This document shows positions 1-5,683 of a stretch of DNA of 20,573 nucleotides, one piece after another; position 1 is the first letter of the stretch, and every line of letters begins with the position of its first letter. The stretch is from positions 1-20,573 of the IMG/VR virus record IMGVR_UViG_3300023245_000129. The stretch is one strand, 5' to 3'. Source of the stretch: a virus. A program made the position numbers and the translations under genes. Under the pieces are notes generated by a model. The model did no database searches. It was given only the letters and a program-made list of their open reading frames with translations, and was not told the origin of the DNA.

Positions 1-142
1 ATTCCCAGTTATCATCTGGATAAACAGGGTTATTCATCATTTTAGAATCTTTTTCATACATACTTTTTTGTATGGTTCTCTCATACCGACAATTGAAACA
101 CCCTTTTTTGATAGGTTCACGTAACTTATTCCAAAATACCAT
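1..142 (-). CDS. Small Cys-pair protein (partial, runs off left edge)
   Basis: The reading frame from the ATG at 142 runs off the window with at least 47 residues. It has an FWNKLR segment near residue 3 and a GCFNC pair (about residues 14-18). The same layout, FW-x-SLR then NCLNC, is in the complete 76-residue protein at 3851-4081, so I take both as members of one small probably metal-binding family. Like that paralogue it lies just downstream of a MORN_2-like repeat gene, which it overlaps by 17 bp. The final visible residues (NPVYPDDNWE) resemble the tail of the repeat gene at 126-262 (YPYDNWEW), so this stretch also contains a short DNA repeat (1-23 versus about 162-185). Function unknown; the start is uncertain because no strong ribosome site is visible. 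Confidence 0.5.
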   Translation of the reverse strand, partial: MVFWNKLREPIKKGCFNCRYERTIQKSMYEKDSKMMNNPVYPDDNWE

Positions 143-262
143 GTTCTTTGTCAGTCATTTTATTCCATTCCCAGTTATCATATGGATAAGCGGCTGGACC
201 ATCTTCTCTATGAAGTTGACCATTTTCTTTCCGCCAAGTTTTGTATCAGTTTCGTGTGACAT
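126..262 (-). pseudogene. MORN_2-like repeat protein, frameshifted
   Basis: The ATG at 262 overlaps the end of the lysin gene and starts MSHETDTK. The recognisable repeat, WRKENGQLHREDGPA, then continues in a different frame, so one base seems lost from an A run near 238. The repeat frame ends at 126 after NWEWNKMTDKEHGILE. It holds only one HREDGPA unit, against two to seven in the paralogues further right. A frameshifted product of 35 residues ending at 155 is the alternative reading. It could be a decayed gene or a sequencing error in the A run. Function of the family is unknown. Confidence 0.5.
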
Positions 263-848
263 AGAAGATATGATCCCCAATGATAGTAGAAACATTGAAA
301 CGTTTATTCCATCGTGGATTAACTGCTTTGGTATGATACCATAGTGCACCTTCTGTAAAGTCTGTATATTTATTGGCTAATATATCCCCTGCGATTTCCC
401 AAGCTGTTCGCCACGCTTGTTGTTCATATACCCTATCGTGTTTACCATCTAGTGCCCAAGAGAACTGTGCCACTTTACGTTTTGTTTTAGCTGAACGTCT
501 GATATCCCATACCACTTCTTCATATGTATTGGGGTATTTCTTTGAAAGGACACGATTACGTGTTACTAATGCCACTGCTACTTGTCCACGTAGGCTTTCG
601 GAACGTGCTTCATGGTATATGTTACAAGCCAATGCGATACGTTCGCTACGTTCTTTACTACAGTCTAGTAGTGTTCCGTTTGCATCTTCCCATGGATATA
701 GTTCGGGGAGGATTTCTACGTATACGGGTGATATGGGTGCGGGCACGAGGACCATTGGTTTTTCGGGGTATATGTGCAATAGTGTGCTACCTACGGCATA
801 TGCTGTTAGTAATGCTATTACACTGATTGTGTGTTTTTTCATCATCAT
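246..848 (-). CDS. SleB-like cell wall hydrolase (probable endolysin)
   Basis: A 200-residue protein. Residues 6-25 are a hydrophobic segment after two lysines, fitting a signal or signal-anchor. The C-terminal part from about 68 matches the Hydrolase_2/SleB family: NIYHEARSES around residues 76-84, with Glu80 as the expected catalytic acid, GQVAVALVTRNRV next, and a WYH motif near 170-172. Family members cleave peptidoglycan glycan strands, so I infer a lysin or a wall-remodelling enzyme exported through the inner membrane. It starts with three ATG codons in a row; I chose the first because a promoter -10 box ends 6 nt upstream of it, which makes the mRNA leaderless. Its end overlaps the frameshifted repeat gene by 17 bp. 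Confidence 0.8.
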   Translation of the reverse strand: MMMKKHTISVIALLTAYAVGSTLLHIYPEKPMVLVPAPISPVYVEILPELYPWEDANGTLLDCSKERSERIALACNIYHEARSESLRGQVAVALVTRNRVLSKKYPNTYEEVVWDIRRSAKTKRKVAQFSWALDGKHDRVYEQQAWRTAWEIAGDILANKYTDFTEGALWYHTKAVNPRWNKRFNVSTIIGDHIFYVTRN

Positions 849-853
849 GATTT

Positions 854-881
854 AATATATCATATAATGTAGTAATGTCAA
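854..881 (-). promoter_or_regulatory. Sigma70-type promoter for the lysin, leaderless
   Basis: TTGACA (876-881), 16-bp spacer, TATATT (854-859). Only 5 nt separate the -10 box from the first ATG at 848, so the expected start of transcription falls at or next to the A of the ATG. The TGA stop of the upstream repeat gene (878-880) lies inside the TTGACA box. Confidence 0.7.
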
Positions 882-1141
882 GATATTAGTTTCCACCAGA
901 ACTGTTCTTTTGGATCGGTGATTACGTCTTCCATAGTAACACGTTCGCCATACAACCGCCATTCGGTGTCATTTGCACGTACAACAGCTGGTCCATCTGT
1001 TCTATGTAGTTTATCATTCAAGTACCAACGTTTGGTGCCATTTGCATATTCGACGGCAGGGCCATCTGTTCTATGTAGTTTATCATTCAAATACCAAGAT
1101 TTGGTGCCATCTTCATAAGTATGACATATCGGTTCAGTCAT
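878..1141 (-). CDS. MORN_2/YwqK-like repeat protein D (2 units)
   Basis: An 87-residue protein, the last of four tandem paralogues on the minus strand. It starts MTEPICHTYEDG, carries two HRTDGPA units of the pattern NGxKxWYLN-x3-HRxDGPA, and ends with the family tail VTMEDVITDPKEQFWW. The 23-residue repeat resembles MORN_2 repeats as found in YwqK-type proteins; those form beta-hairpin stacks, and their role in phages is not known. The ATG at 1141 overlaps the stop of gene C as ATGA, so translation is probably coupled. The longer frame reaching 1222 only reads gene C's tail in another frame and I rejected it. Its stop codon is embedded in the next gene's -35 box. Confidence 0.7.
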   Translation of the reverse strand: MTEPICHTYEDGTKSWYLNDKLHRTDGPAVEYANGTKRWYLNDKLHRTDGPAVVRANDTEWRLYGERVTMEDVITDPKEQFWWKLIS

Positions 1142-1473
1142 GTTTTCATCTTCCACCAGAACAGTTCTTTTGGATCGGTGATTACGTCTTCCATAGTAAC
1201 ACGTTCGCCATTCAAATACCAATACTTGTTGCCATTAGCAAACTCAATGGCAGGTCCATCTGTTCTATGACGTTTGCCATTCTTGAACCATTGTTTGTCG
1301 CCATTTGTAAATTCAATAGCAGGGCCATCTGTTCGATGATATTCACCATTCAAGTACCAAGCTTTGGTGCCATTTGATTCTTCAATAGCAGGTCCATCTG
1401 TTCTATGAAGTTTATCATTAAAGTACCAAGCTTTGGTGCCATTTGCATCGGTATGCATTCCATTTTTATTCAT
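1138..1473 (-). CDS. MORN_2/YwqK-like repeat protein C (3 units)
   Basis: A 111-residue protein starting MNKNGMHTDANG, with three HRTDGPA units and the shared tail VTMEDVITDPKELFWWKMKT. Start chosen at 1473 because it forms an ATGA overlap with the stop of gene B and lies 9-10 nt after the TGGTGGAAG sequence. That sequence encodes the Trp-Trp-Lys of the preceding gene and can serve as its ribosome site. The N terminus differs from the MTEPICHTY start of A, B and D, while the DNA for the tail is nearly identical in all four, which suggests duplication or gene conversion of the 3' part. No enzymatic motif is visible. Confidence 0.7.
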   Translation of the reverse strand: MNKNGMHTDANGTKAWYFNDKLHRTDGPAIEESNGTKAWYLNGEYHRTDGPAIEFTNGDKQWFKNGKRHRTDGPAIEFANGNKYWYLNGERVTMEDVITDPKELFWWKMKT

Positions 1474-1868
1474 GATCTTAACTTCCACCAGAACAGTTCT
1501 TTTGGATCGGTGATTACGTCTTCCATAGTAACACGTTCGCCATTCAACCGCCATTCGGTGTTGTACGTGCAAATGACAGCAGGTCCATCTGTTCTATGAC
1601 GTTTGCCATATTGATACCAATACATGTTGCCATTTACATTTTCGACAGCAGGTCCATCTTCTCTATGACGTTTGCCATGTAGATACCAATACATGTTGCC
1701 ATATGATTCGATTGCTGGTCCATCTGTTCTATGACGTAAGCCATGTAGATACCAAGATTTGCTACCATTTGCATATTCAACAGCAGGTCCATCTTCTCTG
1801 TGAAGTTTATCATTCGTATACCAACGTTTGGTGCCATCTTCATAAGTATGACATATCGGTTCAGTCAT
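1470..1868 (-). CDS. MORN_2/YwqK-like repeat protein B (4 units)
   Basis: A 132-residue protein starting MTEPICHTYEDG. Four repeat units carry HREDGPA or HRTDGPA with WYLHG/WYQYG in the preceding strand, followed by a divergent last unit (NTEWRLNGERVTMEDV) and the FWWK tail. The ATG at 1868 overlaps gene A's TGA by 4 bp; the frame extension to 1949 is only the out-of-frame tail of A. Repeat number (2, 3, 4 and 4 in D, C, B, A) is the main difference between the paralogues, so copies probably arise by unequal recombination between the 69-bp repeats. Possible roles such as host-factor binding or countering host proteins are guesses. Confidence 0.7.
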   Translation of the reverse strand: MTEPICHTYEDGTKRWYTNDKLHREDGPAVEYANGSKSWYLHGLRHRTDGPAIESYGNMYWYLHGKRHREDGPAVENVNGNMYWYQYGKRHRTDGPAVICTYNTEWRLNGERVTMEDVITDPKELFWWKLRS

Positions 1869-2266
1869 GTTTTCATCTTCCACCAGAACAGTTCTTTTGG
1901 ATCGGTGATTACGTCTTCCATAGTAACACGTTCGCCATTCAACCGCCATTCGGTGTCATTTGCACGTACAACGGCAGGTCCATCTGTTCTATGTAGTTTA
2001 TCATTCAAATACCATTCTTTGGTGCCATTTGTATATTCAATGGCGGGTCCGTCATCCCTATGAACTTCGCCATTCTTAAACCACCACTTGCTACCATTTG
2101 ATTCTTCAATGGCTGGTCCGTCTTCCCTATGCGATTCACCATTGAATAACCAATACTTGTCGCCATTTGCATATTCAACAGCTGGTCCATCTGTTCTATG
2201 TAGTTTGCCATGTAGATACCAATACTTGTCGCCATTTGCATAAGTATGACATATCGGTTCAGTCAT
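1865..2266 (-). CDS. MORN_2/YwqK-like repeat protein A (4 units)
   Basis: First gene of the four-gene operon, 133 residues, starting MTEPICHTYANGDKYW. Four units carry HRTDGPA, HREDGPA, HRDDGPA and HRTDGPA, then the family tail ending FWWKMKT. Start at 2266 is favoured because the ATG forms ATGA with a seven-codon open frame upstream (2263-2286) that reproduces the FWWKMKT tail of the family, keeping the same ribosome site. A promoter with TTGACA, 17 bp and CATAAT lies at 2313-2341, and several more minus-strand promoters lie upstream to 2791. Function unknown. Confidence 0.7.
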   Translation of the reverse strand: MTEPICHTYANGDKYWYLHGKLHRTDGPAVEYANGDKYWLFNGESHREDGPAIEESNGSKWWFKNGEVHRDDGPAIEYTNGTKEWYLNDKLHRTDGPAVVRANDTEWRLNGERVTMEDVITDPKELFWWKMKT

Positions 2267-2286
2267 GTTTTCATCTTCCACCACAT
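2263..2286 (-). CDS. Possible seven-codon leader peptide before repeat gene A
   Basis: ATG TGG TGG AAG ATG AAA ACA TGA reads MWWKMKT, the same as the C-terminal end of the repeat proteins. It overlaps the start of gene A as ATGA. It is either a remnant of a deleted upstream paralogue or a leader that keeps the TGGTGGAAG ribosome site and coupling. No independent proof that it is translated. Confidence 0.3.
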   Translation of the reverse strand: MWWKMKT

Positions 2287-2312
2287 TTTACACTCAATGT
2301 TATTGTACGTTC

Positions 2313-2341
2313 ATTATGCTATATGGTATACATTGTGTCAA
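2313..2341 (-). promoter_or_regulatory. Sigma70-type promoter for the repeat-gene operon
   Basis: TTGACA (2336-2341), 17 bp, CATAAT (2313-2318), leaving a leader of about 40 nt before gene A. Confidence 0.55.
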
Positions 2342-2354
2342 GCAATCTTTTTAC

Positions 2355-2456
2355 TTGACTATGGATGAAAACGTGTTATACTGGTAGTGATACGTTTGAT
2401 TTGAAAACGATTCTGTAGGCATCAGTCCATTCTAACACATATATGTTTTATGTCAA
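2355..2456. promoter_or_regulatory. Convergent promoter module 1
   Basis: Plus strand: TTGACT (2355-2360), 16 bp, TATACT (2377-2382). Minus strand: TTGACA (2451-2456), 16 bp, TAGAAT (2429-2434). The two -10 boxes face each other across 46 bp, so the expected transcripts collide. The plus promoter is followed by GGTAGTGATAC and the minus promoter by GGACTGATGCCT, both of which recur in other modules. No gene lies between 2287 and 2787; the stretch consists of these modules. Confidence 0.6.
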
Positions 2457-2469
2457 GGTAAAAGATTGC

Positions 2470-2572
2470 TTGACAGTATATGAAAACGTGTTATACTGGT
2501 AGTGATACGCCGTTTTTTTATTATTACTACGCAGGCATCAGTCCATTGTAACACACATAGAAACTTTGTCAA
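2470..2572. promoter_or_regulatory. Convergent promoter module 2
   Basis: Plus: TTGACA (2470-2475), 16 bp, TATACT (2492-2497). Minus: TTGACA (2567-2572), 16 bp, TACAAT (2545-2550). Forty-seven bp separate the facing -10 boxes. From the spacer onward the plus half matches module 1 through GAAAACGTGTTATACTGG. Confidence 0.6.
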
Positions 2573-2644
2573 GCGTTTATTTCACGGTGATAGAATGATT
2601 ATACGTCAGGCATCAAGCCCATTGTATCACATATATGGCAAGGG

Positions 2645-2791
2645 TTGACAGCATTGAGTATATGTGTTATAATACCACTGTTTTTATTATTGGTGGGTCG
2701 GGTATCACCACCATTATAACATGTTTTTATGCGTTATTATTACTATTAATCCATACGAAAGTCATTGTAACACATATACGCTTTATGTCAA
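2645..2791. promoter_or_regulatory. Convergent promoter module 3 (longer spacing)
   Basis: Plus: TTGACA (2645-2650), 17 bp, TATAAT (2668-2673), a full consensus promoter. Minus: TTGACA (2786-2791), 16 bp, TACAAT (2764-2769). The gap between -10 boxes is 90 bp and contains a GGTGG/CCACC hairpin. The uvsE TGA stop (2788-2790) lies inside the minus -35 box. A degenerate fourth minus copy, with only a clear TACAAT, is at 2621-2626. Confidence 0.6.
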
Positions 2792-3813
2792 GTGTTAATC
2801 AATGCGCTAGACGCAAGATTTTTATGTTTGGCTTCGATCATGATGTCAGCATATGGCAAGAATGATTCAGCCCATTGATTACACGCTGTATTCCACATCA
2901 TATCACTGTGTGCACGTAGTTTATGTTTCTTGTATCCATCCTCAAGCAACGTAGGCATATCGGGCATAACATCGGTAGGATGGTCAATAAGGATATCCTC
3001 ACGTGATAAGCTATAGTGGATGGTAGGACGCACACCACGCCAACTGTCAATGACACGTTTGAATCGGTCGTCGGTAGGCTGTATGTATTCGCCTTCACGG
3101 CACCAGTGATGATGTATGTCAAGGACAAGTGCTAGGTCATTAGCAAGGTCAAGTGAACTGTCAATACCCCACGCATTCTCATCATTCTCGATAGTGATAC
3201 AGTTACGTGCTTCTGTAGACAAGCGTGGTAGAATGGCATCGATGCCATCGGGACCGTTGCGACCAGAGATATGCACGTTAATTTTGAAGTCCATGAAGTT
3301 TTCGCCATAACCCATCATACGTGCAATGTCAGCATGATATTCAAACTCACGAATAGAGTTTTCTACAATATCGGGGTTGTCACTGGCAAGCACGGTAAAC
3401 TGACCGGGATGCATTGATAGTCGCACATCATTATCACGTGCAAGGTCGCCAGCCTGTTTGAGTCGTGATGAAACGTGATGTTTTACATCATTATTATAGA
3501 AGTATTTCCAATCAGGATGGGTATACATTGGTAGAACGTCACTGCCGATGCGCAACATACGCTGATTAGGCGGCAAGCTGGCTACATATTTGATAAGATT
3601 GATAACTGATTCACAGTTAAACTTGGCAAGTTCATATAATCGCTGTTCGGCTATATCAATGCATGATTGTGAAGCAAGCCAACGAGCAGTAGTGGTCTTG
3701 CCATTGAACGGTCGCTGAACGTCTTCCAGCAACTTCTTGGTGAGCGATTGGTCGGGATGCATATACTTACATGCAAAGCCGACACGCTGTATTGATTGGT
3801 CAAAATAATTCAT
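2788..3813 (-). CDS. uvsE: UV damage endonuclease UvdE/UvsE
   Basis: A 341-residue TIM-barrel nuclease that nicks DNA 5' of UV photoproducts to start alternative excision repair. Family motifs are in order: RVGFACKY (10-17), SMHPGQFTVLAS (133-144), NVHISGR (179-185), TIENDE (207-212), LDIHHH (231-236), IHYS (265-268), RAHSDMMW (300-307) and MIEAKHK (325-331). By spacing to Thermus UVDE, His135, His181, Glu209, Asp232, His235, His266, His302 and Glu327 would bind the metals. The position of the modified metal-binding lysine seems to hold Thr264 instead. A consensus promoter ends 6 nt before the ATG, so the mRNA is probably leaderless. Likely protects a virulent phage from sunlight damage. Confidence 0.88.
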   Translation of the reverse strand: MNYFDQSIQRVGFACKYMHPDQSLTKKLLEDVQRPFNGKTTTARWLASQSCIDIAEQRLYELAKFNCESVINLIKYVASLPPNQRMLRIGSDVLPMYTHPDWKYFYNNDVKHHVSSRLKQAGDLARDNDVRLSMHPGQFTVLASDNPDIVENSIREFEYHADIARMMGYGENFMDFKINVHISGRNGPDGIDAILPRLSTEARNCITIENDENAWGIDSSLDLANDLALVLDIHHHWCREGEYIQPTDDRFKRVIDSWRGVRPTIHYSLSREDILIDHPTDVMPDMPTLLEDGYKKHKLRAHSDMMWNTACNQWAESFLPYADIMIEAKHKNLASSALINT

Positions 3814-3819
3814 AATAAG

Positions 3820-3847
3820 ATTATACGCAAAACAACAATATTGTCAA
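3820..3847 (-). promoter_or_regulatory. Sigma70-type promoter of uvsE, leaderless
   Basis: TTGACA (3842-3847), 16 bp, TATAAT (3820-3825). Six nt separate the -10 box from the ATG (3811-3813), placing +1 on the A of the start codon; no Shine-Dalgarno site could be in the transcript. Confidence 0.75.
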
Positions 3848-3850
3848 GTG

Positions 3851-4081
3851 TTATTCTACGAATCGTTTATATCTCCAAAGGCGTTTTTCATCACTGTCTG
3901 CTGCCCAGCACCGCCGTTTCTTTCGAACTCCTGCTGTCGGGTGGTTACAGTTATCCCTAGCATTTGTATAGCGTATATTGGGATTATTATGAAATGCGAA
4001 ATGCTTACAGTTAAGACAGTTTTTTCTTATGTCGGGTGGCATACGTAAACTATCCCAAAACGATTGTTTATCGTCATTCAT
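3851..4081 (-). CDS. Small Cys/His-rich protein
   Basis: A 76-residue protein with Cys22-x2-Cys25, Cys45-x-His47 and Cys58, a spacing that suggests one bound zinc ion; the C-terminal third is basic (VRKKRRC, KRLWRYKRF). It shares the FWxSLR and CxNC layout with the partial gene at the left edge. Its ATG overlaps the end of the repeat gene at 4074 by 8 bp (ATGAATGA), so it is the last gene of a repeat-protein operon, and the uvsE promoter follows directly. The recurring pairing of a repeat protein followed by this Cys-rich protein at two places suggests a linked job. Function unknown. Confidence 0.65.
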   Translation of the reverse strand: MNDDKQSFWDSLRMPPDIRKNCLNCKHFAFHNNPNIRYTNARDNCNHPTAGVRKKRRCWAADSDEKRLWRYKRFVE

Positions 4082-4325
4082 GTTTCATTCTCCACCAAAA
4101 TGCTTCCTGTTCAGTCAATACGTCTTCCATAGTAACTTGTATGCCATTCAAACACCAGCCATTGGTGCCATCTACACGTACAACGGCAGGTCCATCTGTT
4201 CTATGTAGTTTGCCATTAATATACCAATGTTTGCTACCAGTTGGATATTCGATTGCTGGTCCATCTGTTCTATGACGTTTGCCATTAATATACCAAAACT
4301 TGGCACCAGTTGGATATTCAGTCAT
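4074..4325 (-). CDS. MORN_2/YwqK-like repeat protein (2 units)
   Basis: An 83-residue paralogue starting MTEYPTGAKFWYING, with two HRTDGPA units and a divergent tail VTMEDVLTEQEAFWWRMKHE. The ATG overlaps the stop of the seven-unit paralogue by 8 bp (ATGACTGA) and follows its TGGTGGACATTG sequence. It is more divergent from the first cluster than those genes are from one another, with PTG in place of ANG in the repeat turns. Role unknown. Confidence 0.7.
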   Translation of the reverse strand: MTEYPTGAKFWYINGKRHRTDGPAIEYPTGSKHWYINGKLHRTDGPAVVRVDGTNGWCLNGIQVTMEDVLTEQEAFWWRMKHE

Positions 4326-4923
4326 GTTTCAATGTCCACCAGAACTGTTCTTTTGGATCAGTGATTACGTCTTCCATATGAACGGAGAAACCATTCAAAT
4401 ACCAATACTTGTCGCCATTTGCCGCTTCGACGGCAGGTCCGTCTGTTCTATGACGTTCACCATTCAAATACCAATACATGTTGCCATATTCTTCAATGGC
4501 TGGTCCATCTTCTCTATGTCGTTCGTCATTCAAATACCAAGCTTTGGTGCCATTTGCATCTTCAACAGCAGGACCATCTACTCGATGTCGTTCGCCATTC
4601 AAGTACCAATATTTGTCGCCATGTGCAAATTCAATGGCAGGTCCATCTTCTCTATGTAGTTTACCATTAAAGTACCAAAACTTGTCGCCATTTGAATTTA
4701 CAATGGCAGGGCCATCAGTTCTATGACGTAAGCCATTAATATACCAATACTTGTCGCCATTTGCATATTCAATAGCTGGTCCGTCTGTTCTATGACGTTC
4801 ACCATTCAAATACCAATACTTGTCGCCATTTGCATATTCAATAGCTGGTCCGTCTGTTCTATGACGTTCACCATTCAAATACCAATATTTGCTACCATTT
4901 GCATCAAATCTTGGTTCAGTCAT
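4318..4923 (-). CDS. MORN_2/YwqK-like repeat protein (7 units)
   Basis: A 201-residue protein, the largest member of the family. After MTEPRFDANG it has seven HRxDGPA units (Thr, Thr, Thr, Glu, Val, Glu, Thr at x) in a 23-residue period, and then the tail MEDVITDPKEQFWWTLKHD. Two neighbouring units are almost identical at DNA level (about 4780-4880), a sign of recent repeat expansion. Its ATG overlaps the stop of a short degraded copy at 4916-5023. Regular Trp/Tyr, Asn-Gly turns and His-Arg pairs predict a stacked beta-hairpin sheet, with no catalytic motif. Probably a binding protein; the target is unknown. Confidence 0.75.
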   Translation of the reverse strand: MTEPRFDANGSKYWYLNGERHRTDGPAIEYANGDKYWYLNGERHRTDGPAIEYANGDKYWYINGLRHRTDGPAIVNSNGDKFWYFNGKLHREDGPAIEFAHGDKYWYLNGERHRVDGPAVEDANGTKAWYLNDERHREDGPAIEEYGNMYWYLNGERHRTDGPAVEAANGDKYWYLNGFSVHMEDVITDPKEQFWWTLKHD

Positions 4924-5023
4924 GTTTCAATGTCCACCAAAATGCTTCCATCGGTTCTATGCAGTTTACCGTCCATAGTCCAACGTGCCGTGCCCAATCA
5001 TTAATTTCCATTTCGCATGTCAT
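4916..5023 (-). pseudogene. Degraded repeat-protein gene, 35-codon remnant
   Basis: The frame from ATG 5023 reads MTCEMEINDWARHVGL and ends EAFWWTLKHD, the family tail. In a second frame the middle reads RWTMDGKLHRTDG, a repeat unit. An internal deletion plus frameshift has thus reduced a repeat gene to its first residues and tail. The stop still overlaps the ATG of the seven-unit gene, so translating this remnant may serve to couple that gene. It has its own promoter 6 nt upstream. Confidence 0.5.
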
Positions 5024-5029
5024 ATAGTT

Positions 5030-5058
5030 ACTCTACACCATAATGCATCGTATGTCAA
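5030..5058 (-). promoter_or_regulatory. Promoter before the remnant ORF, leaderless spacing
   Basis: TTGACA (5053-5058), 17 bp, TAGAGT (5030-5035), then 6 nt to the ATG at 5023. Same geometry as the uvsE promoter. Confidence 0.5.
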
Positions 5059-5088
5059 TAGGCTACTATATCACACACTATTACGTCA

Positions 5089-5273
5089 GGCATCAAGCCC
5101 ATTGTATCATATATATGGAATCTGTCAAGGGGTTATTATTACTATTAATCGATACGAAAGGCATCAGGCCCATTGTATCATATATATGGAATCTGTCAAG
5201 GGGTTATTATTACTATTAATCGATACGAAAGGCATCAGGCCCATTGTATCATATATATGGACGCTGTCAAGGA
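5089..5273 (-). repeat. Three tandem 71-bp repeats, each a minus-strand promoter
   Basis: Units begin at 5089, 5160 and 5231 (the third is partial) with exact 71-bp spacing. Each contains TTGACA, 16 bp, TACAAT on the minus strand: -10 at 5101-5106, 5172-5177 and 5243-5248; -35 at 5123-5128, 5194-5199 and 5265-5270. Each -10 is followed by GGGC(C/T)TGATGCC. Units 1 and 2 are nearly identical. Parts of the same unit are at 2600-2638 and 2733-2791. They aim at the repeat-protein operon to the left. Confidence 0.75.
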
Positions 5274-5382
5274 ATATTACTATTAAATGATTAATAAATG
5301 GTGGGAGGGGTGTGTGTGGTAGCAACCATATGAGATGGCTACTCCACGGCGCTTAAAATCCATTCTAGACTATATTTAATGC

Positions 5383-5462
5383 TTGACATATGGTGTGTAT
5401 ATGATATACTGGTATGATGCTTGAATTATGGATTTCAGAAGTTGGGTATCACTACCAGTATA
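5383..5462. promoter_or_regulatory. Convergent promoter module 4, minus half interrupted
   Basis: Plus: TTGACA (5383-5388), 16 bp, TATACT (5405-5410). The facing minus -10 TATACT is at 5457-5462, 46 bp away, followed by GGTAGTGATACC as in modules 1 and 2. Its spacer begins ACACGTTTTCA in plus orientation, but then runs into foreign sequence. The matching -35 box (TTGACT, 7637-7642) is 2.1 kb away beyond the mosaic block. The stretch 5281-5382 holds no gene that I can support. Confidence 0.55.
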
Positions 5463-5473
5463 ACACGTTTTCA
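5463..5473 (+). repeat. Left 11-bp direct repeat of the mosaic block
   Basis: ACACGTTTTCA, identical to 7621-7631. Both belong to the spacer of one repeated promoter. Taking out 5474-7631 would restore TTGACT, 16 bp, TATACT on the minus strand. Confidence 0.6.
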
Positions 5474-5682
5474 AGTACCCGAATGCCGTGTCTGCTGGGA
5501 TAAAGAACAGCATGGCATAGAAAGTCTTAGACACATCTACAACCAACAATTTCTTAATGATAAAATAATTCCGGATAGATTGGTTAAGAAGGCTGCTGTA
5601 ATGAATAAGATTGTTCATGCTGATATTAAAATTGGCAATACATGCAAAGTTGCATGTGCAATGTGCCATCCATGGCCACCAC
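5474..5682 (+). pseudogene. Internal fragment of a twitch-type radical SAM gene
   Basis: Plus-strand translation from PECRVCWDKEQHGIESLR to HADIKIGNTCKVACAMCHP lines up with residues 67-133 of the intact radical SAM protein at 17569-18792 (SECNNCWKKEEAG to CNFSCAMCNP). Both the auxiliary Cys pair and the CX3CX2C site are kept. Sequence before it is promoter repeat and after it the antisense of a helicase gene, so both ends of the gene are missing. The divergence from the intact copy shows it is not a recent local duplication but derives from a homologue. It cannot make an enzyme. Confidence 0.7.
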
Positions 5683-5683
5683 T

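Noticed and set aside
373-855. Plus-strand open frame opposite the lysin
   Set aside because: Antisense of a gene with clear SleB motifs, with no start signals.
1142-1222. N-terminal extensions of the repeat proteins (EWRTCYYGRRNHRSKRT...)
   Set aside because: They are the out-of-frame translation of the conserved tail of the preceding gene; the ATGA starts are better.
5089-5273. Regular repeats that might be a CRISPR array
   Set aside because: Repeat and supposed spacer are equally conserved and each unit is a promoter; there are only three units and no cas genes.
5615-5683. C-terminal end of the helicase frame (GWHIAHATLHV...)
   Set aside because: It is the antisense of the radical SAM fragment CKVACAMCHP and not helicase sequence.
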